This document shows positions 38,867 through 45,979 of a stretch of DNA of 63,875 bases, in pieces. The DNA comes from Candidatus Caribbeanibacter nitroreducens (GTDB lineage Bacteria; Gemmatimonadota; Gemmatimonadetes; Palauibacterales; Palauibacteraceae), in assembly GCA_947581645.1 (NCBI GenBank), contig CANPVF010000022.1:1-63875 (forward strand). The letters run 5' to 3'. Position 1 is the stretch's first letter; every line of letters starts with the position of its first letter. Position numbers and translations under genes: made by a program. Under the pieces are notes generated by a model. The model did not search any database, had not been told where the DNA came from, and saw only the letters and a list, made by a program, of their open reading frames with translations.

Positions 38867-39778
38867 ATGCTGAGACGCCTTCTGCTCTACCTGAGCGAGC
38901 GCGAGGACCTCAAGGATCGGCTCCTGAAGGTCCCGGCCCTCCGGCGCGTGGCGGAGCGGTTCGTCGCCGGAGACGAGCTCCCGGACGCCCTGGACGCCGC
39001 CGGACGGCTCAACGACGACGGTCTCCGCGTCACCCTGGACCACCTGGGCGAGAGCGTCGAGAACCCGGAGCAGGCGCGCCGGGCCGGCGACGACTACGTC
39101 CGCAGCCTCGAGCGCATCGACGAGCGGCCGGTGGAGTCCACCATCTCGCTGAAGCTCACCCAGCTCGGTCTGGACATCGACCGGGAGCTGTGCCGCGAGA
39201 ACCTGCACCGCATCGTCCGCCGGGCGGCGGAGCTCGGCAACTTCGTCCGCGTGGACATGGAGAGCTCCGACTACGTCCAGGCCACGCTGGAGCTCTTCGC
39301 GGAGGTCTTCCGGGACCACCCGAACGTCGGCGCCGTCATCCAGTCCTACCTCCGGCGGAGCGAGCGGGACGTGGAGCGCCTGGTGGAGATGGGCGCCCCC
39401 GTGCGGATCGTGAAGGGGGCGTACGACGAGCCGCCGGAGGTGGCCTTCCAGGAGCGGGAGGAGGTGGACGGAAACTTCGTACGCCTCACGCGGCTCCTGC
39501 TGGAGGGAGGTGTCCCCACGGCGGTGGCCACCCACGACGAGCGGATGATCGACGCCACCCTCGACCACGCCCGGGAGCTGGACCTGTCGCCGGGCGACTT
39601 CGAATTCCAGATGCTGTACGGGGTGCGTCGTCCCTACCAGCGGGAGCTGGCTCGCGCGGGACACCCGGTCCGGATCTACCTGCCCTACGGCTCCGACTGG
39701 TATCCCTACCTGATGCGCCGGATGGCGGAGAAGCCCGCCAACCTCCGGCTGGTGCTCCGGGCGATGATCGGAGGCTGA
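38867..39778 (+). CDS. Proline dehydrogenase, monofunctional
   Basis: A 303-residue FAD-dependent proline dehydrogenase (PRODH barrel), oxidising proline to pyrroline-5-carboxylate. Motifs: SISLKLTQLGL-like TISLKLTQLGLDI, VRVDMESSDYVQATLELF, VRIVKGAYDEPPEVAF, VATHDERMID and the C-terminal YLPYGSDWYPYLMRRMAEKPAN, which holds the substrate Tyr and Arg-Arg. It lacks the P5C dehydrogenase domain of PutA. The ATG is at 38867. A 141-bp gap follows pyrE, where no clear terminator is seen. Confidence 0.92.
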   Translation: MLRRLLLYLSEREDLKDRLLKVPALRRVAERFVAGDELPDALDAAGRLNDDGLRVTLDHLGESVENPEQARRAGDDYVRSLERIDERPVESTISLKLTQLGLDIDRELCRENLHRIVRRAAELGNFVRVDMESSDYVQATLELFAEVFRDHPNVGAVIQSYLRRSERDVERLVEMGAPVRIVKGAYDEPPEVAFQEREEVDGNFVRLTRLLLEGGVPTAVATHDERMIDATLDHARELDLSPGDFEFQMLYGVRRPYQRELARAGHPVRIYLPYGSDWYPYLMRRMAEKPANLRLVLRAMIGG

Positions 39779-39829
39779 GGGGAGCGCCGGAGCCGCCGGC
39801 CGCCCTCCGGGGAGCGGCCGACCCGGGGA

Positions 39830-40990
39830 TCAGCGGAGGATCGCCGCCACCCCGGTCCCGGTGGGCATCCGCTCCTCGGACAGGATCAGCGACCGCCCCC
39901 CCTTCTCCATGACGACCTCGGCGACCTCGTCCAGCAGGTCGACGGCCTCCGGACCGGGATCCTCGCCGCCCTCGCGAATGTGCTCCATCTCTCCCGTGTG
40001 GCGGTCGAACCGCCCCCACACGTTGCGGCCGTGCTGCGTCAGGAGCAGGCGGATGCGTCCCGCCACGGCGAGCCGGGCGACGCTGGCCAGGTCCGCCTCG
40101 CCCTTGCCGTTGCTGTAGGCGTTCTCCCACAGCTGCAGGGCGCCGTCGATCTTCTCCAGGACCGTCTCGCGCACGACGGGCCACGCCGAGTCGTGGAGGC
40201 GGGAGGCGTCCCAGTTCGAGACGTTTCCGGTGACCCCCTCGTCGGTCAGGTTCTCGAGCCGGCTGACCTCGTGATAGAGGGGGTGGTAGTAGTCGACCGC
40301 GGCCAGGATGACCGGTCCGATCTCATCGGCCAGCAGCTCGCGGACGCCGTCGTCCACCTTCCGGAAGAACCGCTTGAGCTCCGGCTTGGCGTCGTCCTGT
40401 CCGACCCCGTGGCCGTGGAAGATGGCCCCGGTGCCGCCGGGCGTCCCGCCCTGCTTCGGGCTGTGGAACTGGAGCTCGTCCCGCTCGAACTCGTAGCCCA
40501 GCGCCTCCTGGAGGCTCCGCGGCACGCCGGCCAGGTCCACGGGGGTGAGCCCCGACCGGGTCCCCTGCCACAGCCGGACCTCCTTCTGGCTGATGGACAG
40601 GACCCAGTAGCGATCCGGCGCCTGCAGGTACTCCATCAGGGGCCGGGTGTGGAACGTGGGCGCCACGACGACCAGATCCTCGAAGGAGACCGGCAGACGG
40701 TACATCCGGTGCATCTCCGGGCTGGCGAAGGCCGCCAGGCCGTCGGCCTGGTACGTCCAGAAGTCCTGCTCCACGTTCAGGTAGGCGCGGAAGGGGTCCA
40801 GGACCTGATCCACCTGGTCCTGGCTCACGCTCGCGGACAGCTCCTCCTCCGCCTGCTCCAGAGCGGCGCGGAACCGGAGCCGGTTGGCCTCGGCGCCGGA
40901 GCTCCGCTCGGTCTCCAGGTAGATGGAGGCCGTCGGAACGTCCTGAACGGCGAGCAGCTCCTTCAGCTCGTCACGACCAAAGTAGTCCAC
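39830..40990 (-). CDS. Balon/baeRF-type ribosome hibernation factor (bacterial eRF1-like)
   Basis: A 386-residue protein of the bacterial archaeo-eukaryotic release-factor-like group (baeRF family 3 pattern): MDYFGRDELKELLAVQDVPTASIYLET at the N-terminus, a central domain with ILAAVDYYHPLYHEVSRL, and a C-terminal eRF1/pelota-like domain ending RSLILSEERMPTGTGVAAILR. Related proteins (Balon) were shown to sit in the ribosomal A site during cold and stationary stress. There is no catalytic GGQ motif that I can see. The GTG start has AAGAGGAG upstream. It stands alone between proline dehydrogenase (convergent) and the small membrane protein. Confidence 0.75.
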   Translation of the reverse strand: MDYFGRDELKELLAVQDVPTASIYLETERSSGAEANRLRFRAALEQAEEELSASVSQDQVDQVLDPFRAYLNVEQDFWTYQADGLAAFASPEMHRMYRLPVSFEDLVVVAPTFHTRPLMEYLQAPDRYWVLSISQKEVRLWQGTRSGLTPVDLAGVPRSLQEALGYEFERDELQFHSPKQGGTPGGTGAIFHGHGVGQDDAKPELKRFFRKVDDGVRELLADEIGPVILAAVDYYHPLYHEVSRLENLTDEGVTGNVSNWDASRLHDSAWPVVRETVLEKIDGALQLWENAYSNGKGEADLASVARLAVAGRIRLLLTQHGRNVWGRFDRHTGEMEHIREGGEDPGPEAVDLLDEVAEVVMEKGGRSLILSEERMPTGTGVAAILR

Positions 40991-41189
40991 CGATCGAACT
41001 CCTCTTTAGCTTGCTGATCTCTCGCACGGACGGCGTGCCTCCGAACGGCAGGTAGTCCGGACAGGATCGATCACCACGGGACACGGCCTTCCTCCGGCGC
41101 CGGTCGACGCCGGGCCGCTAAGTCGGAGCACGGACCGTACCGGAGAGACCGGATCGGCCGGGTCTCCCGCCCCCCGTCCACCCGACGGA

Positions 41190-41534
41190 TCACTCGACCC
41201 CGGGCAGGAGCGCGTGGAACAGGATGCCGAGCACCGACATGACCAGGGCGCCGAGGAAGGCGGCTCCGAAGCCCGCCACCGAGAACCCGGGGGTCAGCAC
41301 CGAGGCCAGGGCGAACAGGATCCCGTTCAGCACCAGGTAGAACAGCCCCAGGCTGAGGATCGTGATGGGCAGCGTCAGGACCACCAGGACCGGCTTCAGC
41401 ACGGCGTTCAGGAGACCGATGATCAGCGCCGCCAGCAGGAGCGCCCCCGTGCCCTCCACCACGATGCCCGACACGATCTTCGTCGTCAGGTAGAGGGCAC
41501 CGGCGTTGAGAAGCCATCGCACGACCAGAAGCAT
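41190..41534 (-). CDS. Four-helix small membrane protein (PF04020 'phage holin 4' family)
   Basis: A 114-residue protein with four hydrophobic segments and the typical pattern LLNAVLKPVLVVLTLPITILSLGLFYLVLNGILFALAS. This is the mycobacterial-type 4TM family often labelled phage holin but widespread in chromosomes without phage genes. No lysis genes are near. The ATG at 41534 has GGAGGTCAC directly upstream. A 199-bp region separates it from the hibernation-factor gene start; it contains no gene I can support. Confidence 0.82.
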   Translation of the reverse strand: MLLVVRWLLNAGALYLTTKIVSGIVVEGTGALLLAALIIGLLNAVLKPVLVVLTLPITILSLGLFYLVLNGILFALASVLTPGFSVAGFGAAFLGALVMSVLGILFHALLPGVE

Positions 41535-41761
41535 GTGACCTCCGGACAGGGATGGTGCGCGGCCGACCCCGGAATCCGTTCCGGGTCCGGCCGGGGGCTC
41601 GGGCGGCGCGGACGTCCGGTCGCCCACGGGGAACACAGATTGCGCTTCGGATTCGATGGCTCAAGCTGACGCGCGCGGACGAGGTCGACAAGTCTCATGA
41701 AGGCCAGCCAGCCTTCGACGCGCTGACCTCCGAGCGCGGACAACCGACACGGGAGGCGACG

Positions 41762-42295
41762 ATGGAGATTCAGGTCGACGACGTGCAGATCGAGGCCGTC
41801 CGGGGAGACATCACCAGCCAGCCCGACGTCGACGCCGTGGTCAACGCCGCCAACGCGGAGCTCCGCACCGGGGGCGGCGTGGCCGGGGCGATCCACCGGG
41901 CCGCGGGCCCCGGCCTCGAGGAGGAGTGCCGCCCGCTGGCGCCCATCGAGCCCGGCGAGGCCGTGATCACCGGCGGGCACGACCTGCCGAACCCGCACGT
42001 GATCCACGCCCTGGGCCCGGTCTACGGCCGGGACGAGCCCTCGGACGAGCTGCTGGCGGCCTGCTATCGCAACTCGCTGGCCCGGGCGGAGGAGAAGGAG
42101 CTCGGCTCCGTGGCCTTCCCGGCCATCTCCACCGGCGCCTTCGGCTACCCGATGCGGGAGGCGGCGGAGGTGGCGGTCTCCACGCTGGTGGAGGAGGCGC
42201 CCGGGCTGGAGCACGTGCGCCGGATCCGCTTCTGCCTCTTCGGCGAGGACGCCCTGGAGGCCCACGAGGAGGCGCTGGAGAAGCACGGGGGCTGA
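41762..42295 (+). CDS. Macro-domain (ADP-ribose-binding) protein
   Basis: A 177-residue stand-alone macro domain of the YmdB/MacroD type: RGDITSQPDVDAVVNAANAELRTGGGVAGAIHRAAG, then VIHALGPVYG and AFPAISTGAFGYPMREAAEVA. NAANxxLxxGGGVxGAIH binds ADP-ribose, and the second loop (STGAFGYP) holds the phosphates. Members hydrolyse O-acetyl-ADP-ribose or remove ADP-ribose from proteins. ATG 41762 follows GGGAGGCGACG. It is divergent from the small membrane protein and convergent with dnaE2, whose 3' side carries a dispersed repeat. Confidence 0.92.
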   Translation: MEIQVDDVQIEAVRGDITSQPDVDAVVNAANAELRTGGGVAGAIHRAAGPGLEEECRPLAPIEPGEAVITGGHDLPNPHVIHALGPVYGRDEPSDELLAACYRNSLARAEEKELGSVAFPAISTGAFGYPMREAAEVAVSTLVEEAPGLEHVRRIRFCLFGEDALEAHEEALEKHGG

Positions 42296-42334
42296 CCCGC
42301 GGCGCCTTGTCACCGGGCCTCCGTCACCCCGTCC

Positions 42335-42427
42335 TCGCTCGGGCTGTCGCTATCGTTCCGGAGCTAACTCGGACGCTGCGCGTCCTCGTGGATCTCCTTC
42401 ACTGCGACAGAGTCGCTCGTCCGGGGC
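42335..42427 (+). repeat. 93-bp structured repeat, intergenic copy
   Basis: Compared with the minus-strand copy at 45115-45207, 86 of 93 positions are identical without gaps. Two internal stems are conserved: GGACGC/GCGTCC (3-nt loop, loop bases differ, stem intact) and GCGAC/GTCGC (loop AGA). CTGTCGC near the left end can pair with GCGACAG near the right end. It lies 40 bp past the macro-domain stop and 49 bp beyond the dnaE2 stop. No coding potential or transposase is attached. Confidence 0.85.
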
Positions 42428-42475
42428 GCGGAGGGCCCGGCTCTGGAGCGCCGCGCATCTCCGCGTGAGAATTCC

Positions 42476-45400
42476 TCACCGGAAGTCGCGGCTGGTGACC
42501 TCCCCGGCGCCCGCCCGGGGGTCCACCGCGAAGACCCGCTCCGTCTGCACGTTCACCACCTCCCCCTCCCGCTCCACGATCCCCTCCATGCGGAGCACGG
42601 GGCTGCGGACCAGCACGGAGCGGCGCTCCTCCAGCAGGTCCGGGGTGACCACGAAGTTGGCGAAGCCGGTCTCGTCCTCCAGGGTGACGAACATCACGCC
42701 CCGGGCCGTCTTCGGCCGCTGGCGGACGATGGCGATCCCGGCCACCGCCACCTCGGCCCCGGCGGGCTGACGGGCCAGCTCCTCCGCCGACAGCACCCCC
42801 TTCCGCCGCAGCCGCTCCCGCAGGAACTCCATGGGATGCCCCTCCGTGGAGAGGCCCACCGTGCGGTAGTCCGCCCGCACCCGCTCCGCCCGGGAGAGGG
42901 GCGGGAGGCCGGCGCGGCGCGGAGGCTCATCGTCCGCCGCTGCGCCCCCGCCCGTCTCCGCGGAGACGTCTCCGGCCGAGCTCCCGCTCCCCTCCCCACT
43001 CCCGTCGCCGGCCCGGGGGCGGGGCGCCAGGGGCCCGGCGTCGCCCCGGAGCTCCCTGAGCAGCTCCCACAGCGCCTCCCGGCGGCCGGGCCACAGGGAG
43101 TCGAAGGCGCCGGCCTCGGCCAGGGTCCTCAGCTCCGGCTCGCCCAGGCCGCTCCGCTCCACCACGTCCTCCACGGAGGTGAAGGGGCCCTCCTCGCGGG
43201 CCCGCCTCAGCTCCTCCTCGGCGCGGCTGCCCAGCCCCCGCACCAGGCGGAGCCCCATCCGCAGGGCGGGGGCGTCGCCGCCCTCCCGCGGCTCCAGGGT
43301 GCAGTCCCACGCCGAGCGGGCCAGGTCCACGGGCCGCACCTCCACGCCGTGCCGCTTCGCGTCCTCCACCAGCGTGGAGGGGGCGTAGAAGCCCATGGGC
43401 TGGGCGTTCAGCGTGGCGCAGAAGAACTCCGGCGCGAAGTGCCGCTTCAGGTACGAGGACGCGTAGACCAGCAGCGCGAAGCTCAGGGCGTGGCTCTCCG
43501 GGAAGCCGTAGTTGGAGAAGGCGGTGAGCTGCCGGAACACCTTCTCCCGGGCCTCCGGCGGCACGTCGTTCTCCTCCAAACCCTCGGCCAGCTCCCGCCC
43601 CACGCGGCTCATCTCCCGCTCCGAGCGCTTGAAGCCCATGGCCCGCCGCAGCCGGTCGGCCTGGGCCGGGGTGAAGCCCGCCAGCTCGATGGCCACCCGC
43701 ATCCCCTGCTCCTGGAAGAGCGGCACGCCCAGGGTCCGCTCCAGCACCGGCTTCAGCCGTTCGTCCAGGTAGGTCACCTCCTCCTCGCCCCGCCGGCGCC
43801 GCAGGTAGGGGTGGACCATCTCCCCCTGGATGGGACCGGGCCGGATCAGCGCCACCTCGATGGCCAGGTCGTAGAAGGAGCGCGGCTCCACCCGGGGGAG
43901 GGTGTTCATCTGCGCCCGGGACTCGATCTGGAACACCCCCACCGTGTCCGCCTCGCAGATCATGTCGTAGGTGGCCCCGTCCCCCTGCGGGATCTCCGCC
44001 AGGTCCAGGGACACGCCCCGGGTCCGGCGCAGGTGGGCCAGCGTCTCGCCCAGCACCGTGAGCATGCCGAGGCCCAGCAGGTCGATCTTGATCATCCCCA
44101 CCAGGGCCAGGTCGTCCTTGTCCCACTGGATGATGGTCCGCCCCTCCATGGAGGCCTCCTCCACGGGCACCGTCTCCCCCACCGGCCGTTTCCCGATCAC
44201 GAAGCCGCCCACGTGGATCGACCGGTGCCGGGGCAGGCGGTCCAGGCCGCGGACCACGTGGATCAGGGCCCGGGTCCGCGCCGCTCCCGGGTCCAGCCCC
44301 GCCCGGGCGGCGCCCCCCTCCTCCAGCCGCCCGGCGGCGTCCTCCGCCTCCCCGCGGTCCACCTCCGCCGCCAGCTCGTCGGCGGTCTCCTGCCCGAAGC
44401 CCAGCACCCGGGCCGCGTCGCGGACCGCCATCCGCCCCCGGTAGGTGATGCTCTCGCACACCATGGCCGCGTGGTCCCGCCCGTAGCGCCGGTAGACGTA
44501 CTGCAGCACCTCCTCCCGGTCGTCGTGGGCGATGTCCAGGTCGATGTCCGGCGCCTCGCCCCGCTCCTCCGACAGGAAGCGCTCGAAGAGCAGGTCCATG
44601 CCCACCGGGTCCACGGCCGTGATCCCCAGGCAGTAGCAGACCGCCGAGTTCGCCGCCGACCCCCGCCCCTGCACCAGGATCCCCCGCCGATTCGCGAATC
44701 GCACGATGTCCCAGACGATGAGGAAGTAGTCCGCCAGCTCCAGTCGCTGGACGACGTCCAGCTCGTGCTCGATCTGCTCGCGGTGCTCCGGGCCGAAGTC
44801 CTCTCCGTACCGCTCGCGGGCCCCCTGCCCCACCAGGGCCCGGAGGAACTCCCCCGAGGAGCGGCCGCCCGGGACGTCGAAGGAGGGGAGGCGGGGCTCC
44901 AGGTCCGAGATCCGAAAGGAGCAGCTCTCCGCGACCCGGGCGGTGCGGCGGAGGGCGCGGCAGCCCCTGCAAGTGCACGGGGAGGCCCCGGGACGGCTCG
45001 ATCGCTCGGAGGGAGTCGCTCCCTCGCCGTCCCGGGCGCCTCCCCTCGCGCGGTGGGTGGAGTCGTCCCGCCCGGTGCCCGGTGCTCCCGGTGGCGACGC
45101 GGGGGAGTCCGGGGCCCCGGACGAGCGACTCTGTCGCAGCGAAGGAGATCCGGGAGGACGCGAAGCGTCCGAGCTAGCTCCGGAGCGATCGCGACAGCCC
45201 GAGCGAGACCGGGGCCCCGGATCCCCCCGCTCGCACCACCGCACCCGCATCTGGCGGGCCGACTTCAGATACCACTCGCCGTTGGGGCGCAGGCGGTCGC
45301 CGGCCCCGTCCAGGGTGACGTCGTGGCGGAGGCAGGTGAGCACGTCCTGGACGATCCGGTCCCGGGGGCGGGCGTAGAGGGGCGCGTTCACCGGGAGCCA

Positions 45401-45979
45401 GGGGATCCCGGCCTCCTCCGCCCGCTCGACCCACGCCGCGCACGCCCGGGCCTCCTCCGGCAGGCCGTGGTGCTCCAGGGCCAGGTACAGACGGTCGCCG
45501 AAGAGACGATCGAGCTGCTCCAGGACGGGCGGCGTCTCCGCGGAGACGTCTCCGCCCCCGGCGACGACCCGGGCCAGGGCCACGACCCCCTGCGTGCGTC
45601 CCTTCAGGACGCCCCGCGGGAGCGAGGGCTCGCCCCGGGGGTTGGAGCGGCGGGCCCGGGTGATCAGCGACGAGAGGTTCGCGTACCCCTCCCGGTTCCG
45701 ACACAGGAGCACGACCGGCGGCCACCCCTCCCGCCTCACCTCGCCCCCCACCAGCGGCTCCACGCCCTCCGCCCGGCAGGCCCGGGCGAAGCGGACCGCC
45801 CCGCCCAGGTCGAAGCGGTCCGTCAGGGCCAGGGCCGGGGCGCCGATCTCGCCGGCCCGCTCGGCCAGGGCCTCCGGCGTGGAGGCCCCCTCCAGGAGGG
45901 TGAAGGCGGAGCGGGCGGCCAGCTCCACGTAGGGGGGCGAGTCGCCGTCCGGGGACGGCCCGCCGCTCAGTCCCACCAT
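42476..45979 (-). CDS. dnaE2: Error-prone DNA polymerase DnaE2 (ImuC) with in-frame repeat insertion
   Basis: A 1167-residue C-family polymerase for mutagenic translesion synthesis, the catalytic part of the ImuA-ImuB-DnaE2 mutasome. Catalytic Asp residues are in APDIDLDIAHDDREE, and the palm motif GRGSAANSAVCY is present. A helix-hairpin-helix and an OB fold occupy the C-terminal third. The N-terminal PHP domain is degenerate: the usual HxH and downstream His are replaced (ELAARSAF, LTDRFDL). Residues about 249-343 are an Arg/Ser/Pro/Gly-rich segment absent from the family, placed just before RTARVAESCSF. The ATG at 45979 overlaps imuB by 13 nt. Confidence 0.92.
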   Translation of the reverse strand: MVGLSGGPSPDGDSPPYVELAARSAFTLLEGASTPEALAERAGEIGAPALALTDRFDLGGAVRFARACRAEGVEPLVGGEVRREGWPPVVLLCRNREGYANLSSLITRARRSNPRGEPSLPRGVLKGRTQGVVALARVVAGGGDVSAETPPVLEQLDRLFGDRLYLALEHHGLPEEARACAAWVERAEEAGIPWLPVNAPLYARPRDRIVQDVLTCLRHDVTLDGAGDRLRPNGEWYLKSARQMRVRWCERGDPGPRSRSGCRDRSGASSDASRPPGSPSLRQSRSSGAPDSPASPPGAPGTGRDDSTHRARGGARDGEGATPSERSSRPGASPCTCRGCRALRRTARVAESCSFRISDLEPRLPSFDVPGGRSSGEFLRALVGQGARERYGEDFGPEHREQIEHELDVVQRLELADYFLIVWDIVRFANRRGILVQGRGSAANSAVCYCLGITAVDPVGMDLLFERFLSEERGEAPDIDLDIAHDDREEVLQYVYRRYGRDHAAMVCESITYRGRMAVRDAARVLGFGQETADELAAEVDRGEAEDAAGRLEEGGAARAGLDPGAARTRALIHVVRGLDRLPRHRSIHVGGFVIGKRPVGETVPVEEASMEGRTIIQWDKDDLALVGMIKIDLLGLGMLTVLGETLAHLRRTRGVSLDLAEIPQGDGATYDMICEADTVGVFQIESRAQMNTLPRVEPRSFYDLAIEVALIRPGPIQGEMVHPYLRRRRGEEEVTYLDERLKPVLERTLGVPLFQEQGMRVAIELAGFTPAQADRLRRAMGFKRSEREMSRVGRELAEGLEENDVPPEAREKVFRQLTAFSNYGFPESHALSFALLVYASSYLKRHFAPEFFCATLNAQPMGFYAPSTLVEDAKRHGVEVRPVDLARSAWDCTLEPREGGDAPALRMGLRLVRGLGSRAEEELRRAREEGPFTSVEDVVERSGLGEPELRTLAEAGAFDSLWPGRREALWELLRELRGDAGPLAPRPRAGDGSGEGSGSSAGDVSAETGGGAAADDEPPRRAGLPPLSRAERVRADYRTVGLSTEGHPMEFLRERLRRKGVLSAEELARQPAGAEVAVAGIAIVRQRPKTARGVMFVTLEDETGFANFVVTPDLLEERRSVLVRSPVLRMEGIVEREGEVVNVQTERVFAVDPRAGAGEVTSRDFR
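42953..42974. repeat. 22-bp palindrome-based repeat, copy 1 (in dnaE2)
   Basis: Contains the perfect 16-bp palindrome CGTCTCCGCGGAGACG followed by TCTCCG. The full 22 bp are identical to 45533-45554. In the dnaE2 frame it encodes GDVSAET between two low-complexity stretches near the C-terminus. Confidence 0.7.
44987..45036. repeat. Nested hairpin inside the dnaE2 insertion
   Basis: An outer 11-bp perfect stem CCCGGGACGGC/GCCGTCCCGGG encloses an inner 7-bp stem GAGGGAG/CTCCCTC with loop TCG at 45009-45025. The 50-bp unit looks like a palindromic repeat element rather than protein-driven sequence. Confidence 0.7.
45115..45207 (-). repeat. 93-bp structured repeat, copy inside dnaE2
   Basis: On the minus strand this copy begins TCGCTCGGGCTGTCGC and ends GAGTCGCTCGTCCGGGGC. 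It matches the intergenic copy at 42335-42427 at 86 of 93 bases. Here two further perfect palindromes (GCTCCGGAGC and GAGCTAGCTC) are intact that are broken by single changes in the other copy. It is read through as coding sequence. Confidence 0.85.
45533..45554. repeat. 22-bp palindrome-based repeat, copy 2 (in dnaE2)
   Basis: Identical over 22 bp to 42953-42974 and again encodes GDVSAET in the dnaE2 frame, at about residues 143-149 in a linker of the N-terminal domain. Confidence 0.7.

Larger units (their letters stand above)
44951..45235 (-). other. In-frame insertion of about 285 bp in dnaE2
   Basis: Relative to the DnaE2 family, about 95 extra codons (residues 249-343) lie between RQMRVRW and RTARVAESCSF. 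The encoded segment is rich in Arg, Ser, Pro and Gly with four Cys (CRDRSG, CTCRGC) and is likely disordered. It contains the 93-bp repeat (45115-45207), bounded by two copies of the self-complementary decamer CGGGGCCCCG at 45111-45120 and 45211-45220, and a nested hairpin at 44987-45036. Frame and length (a multiple of three) are preserved, so the polymerase can still be made. Exact borders are an estimate from family comparison by memory. Confidence 0.75.

Noticed and set aside
41190-41534. Holin as evidence of prophage
   Set aside because: The PF04020 family is common in chromosomes and no endolysin, integrase, capsid or tail genes are present.
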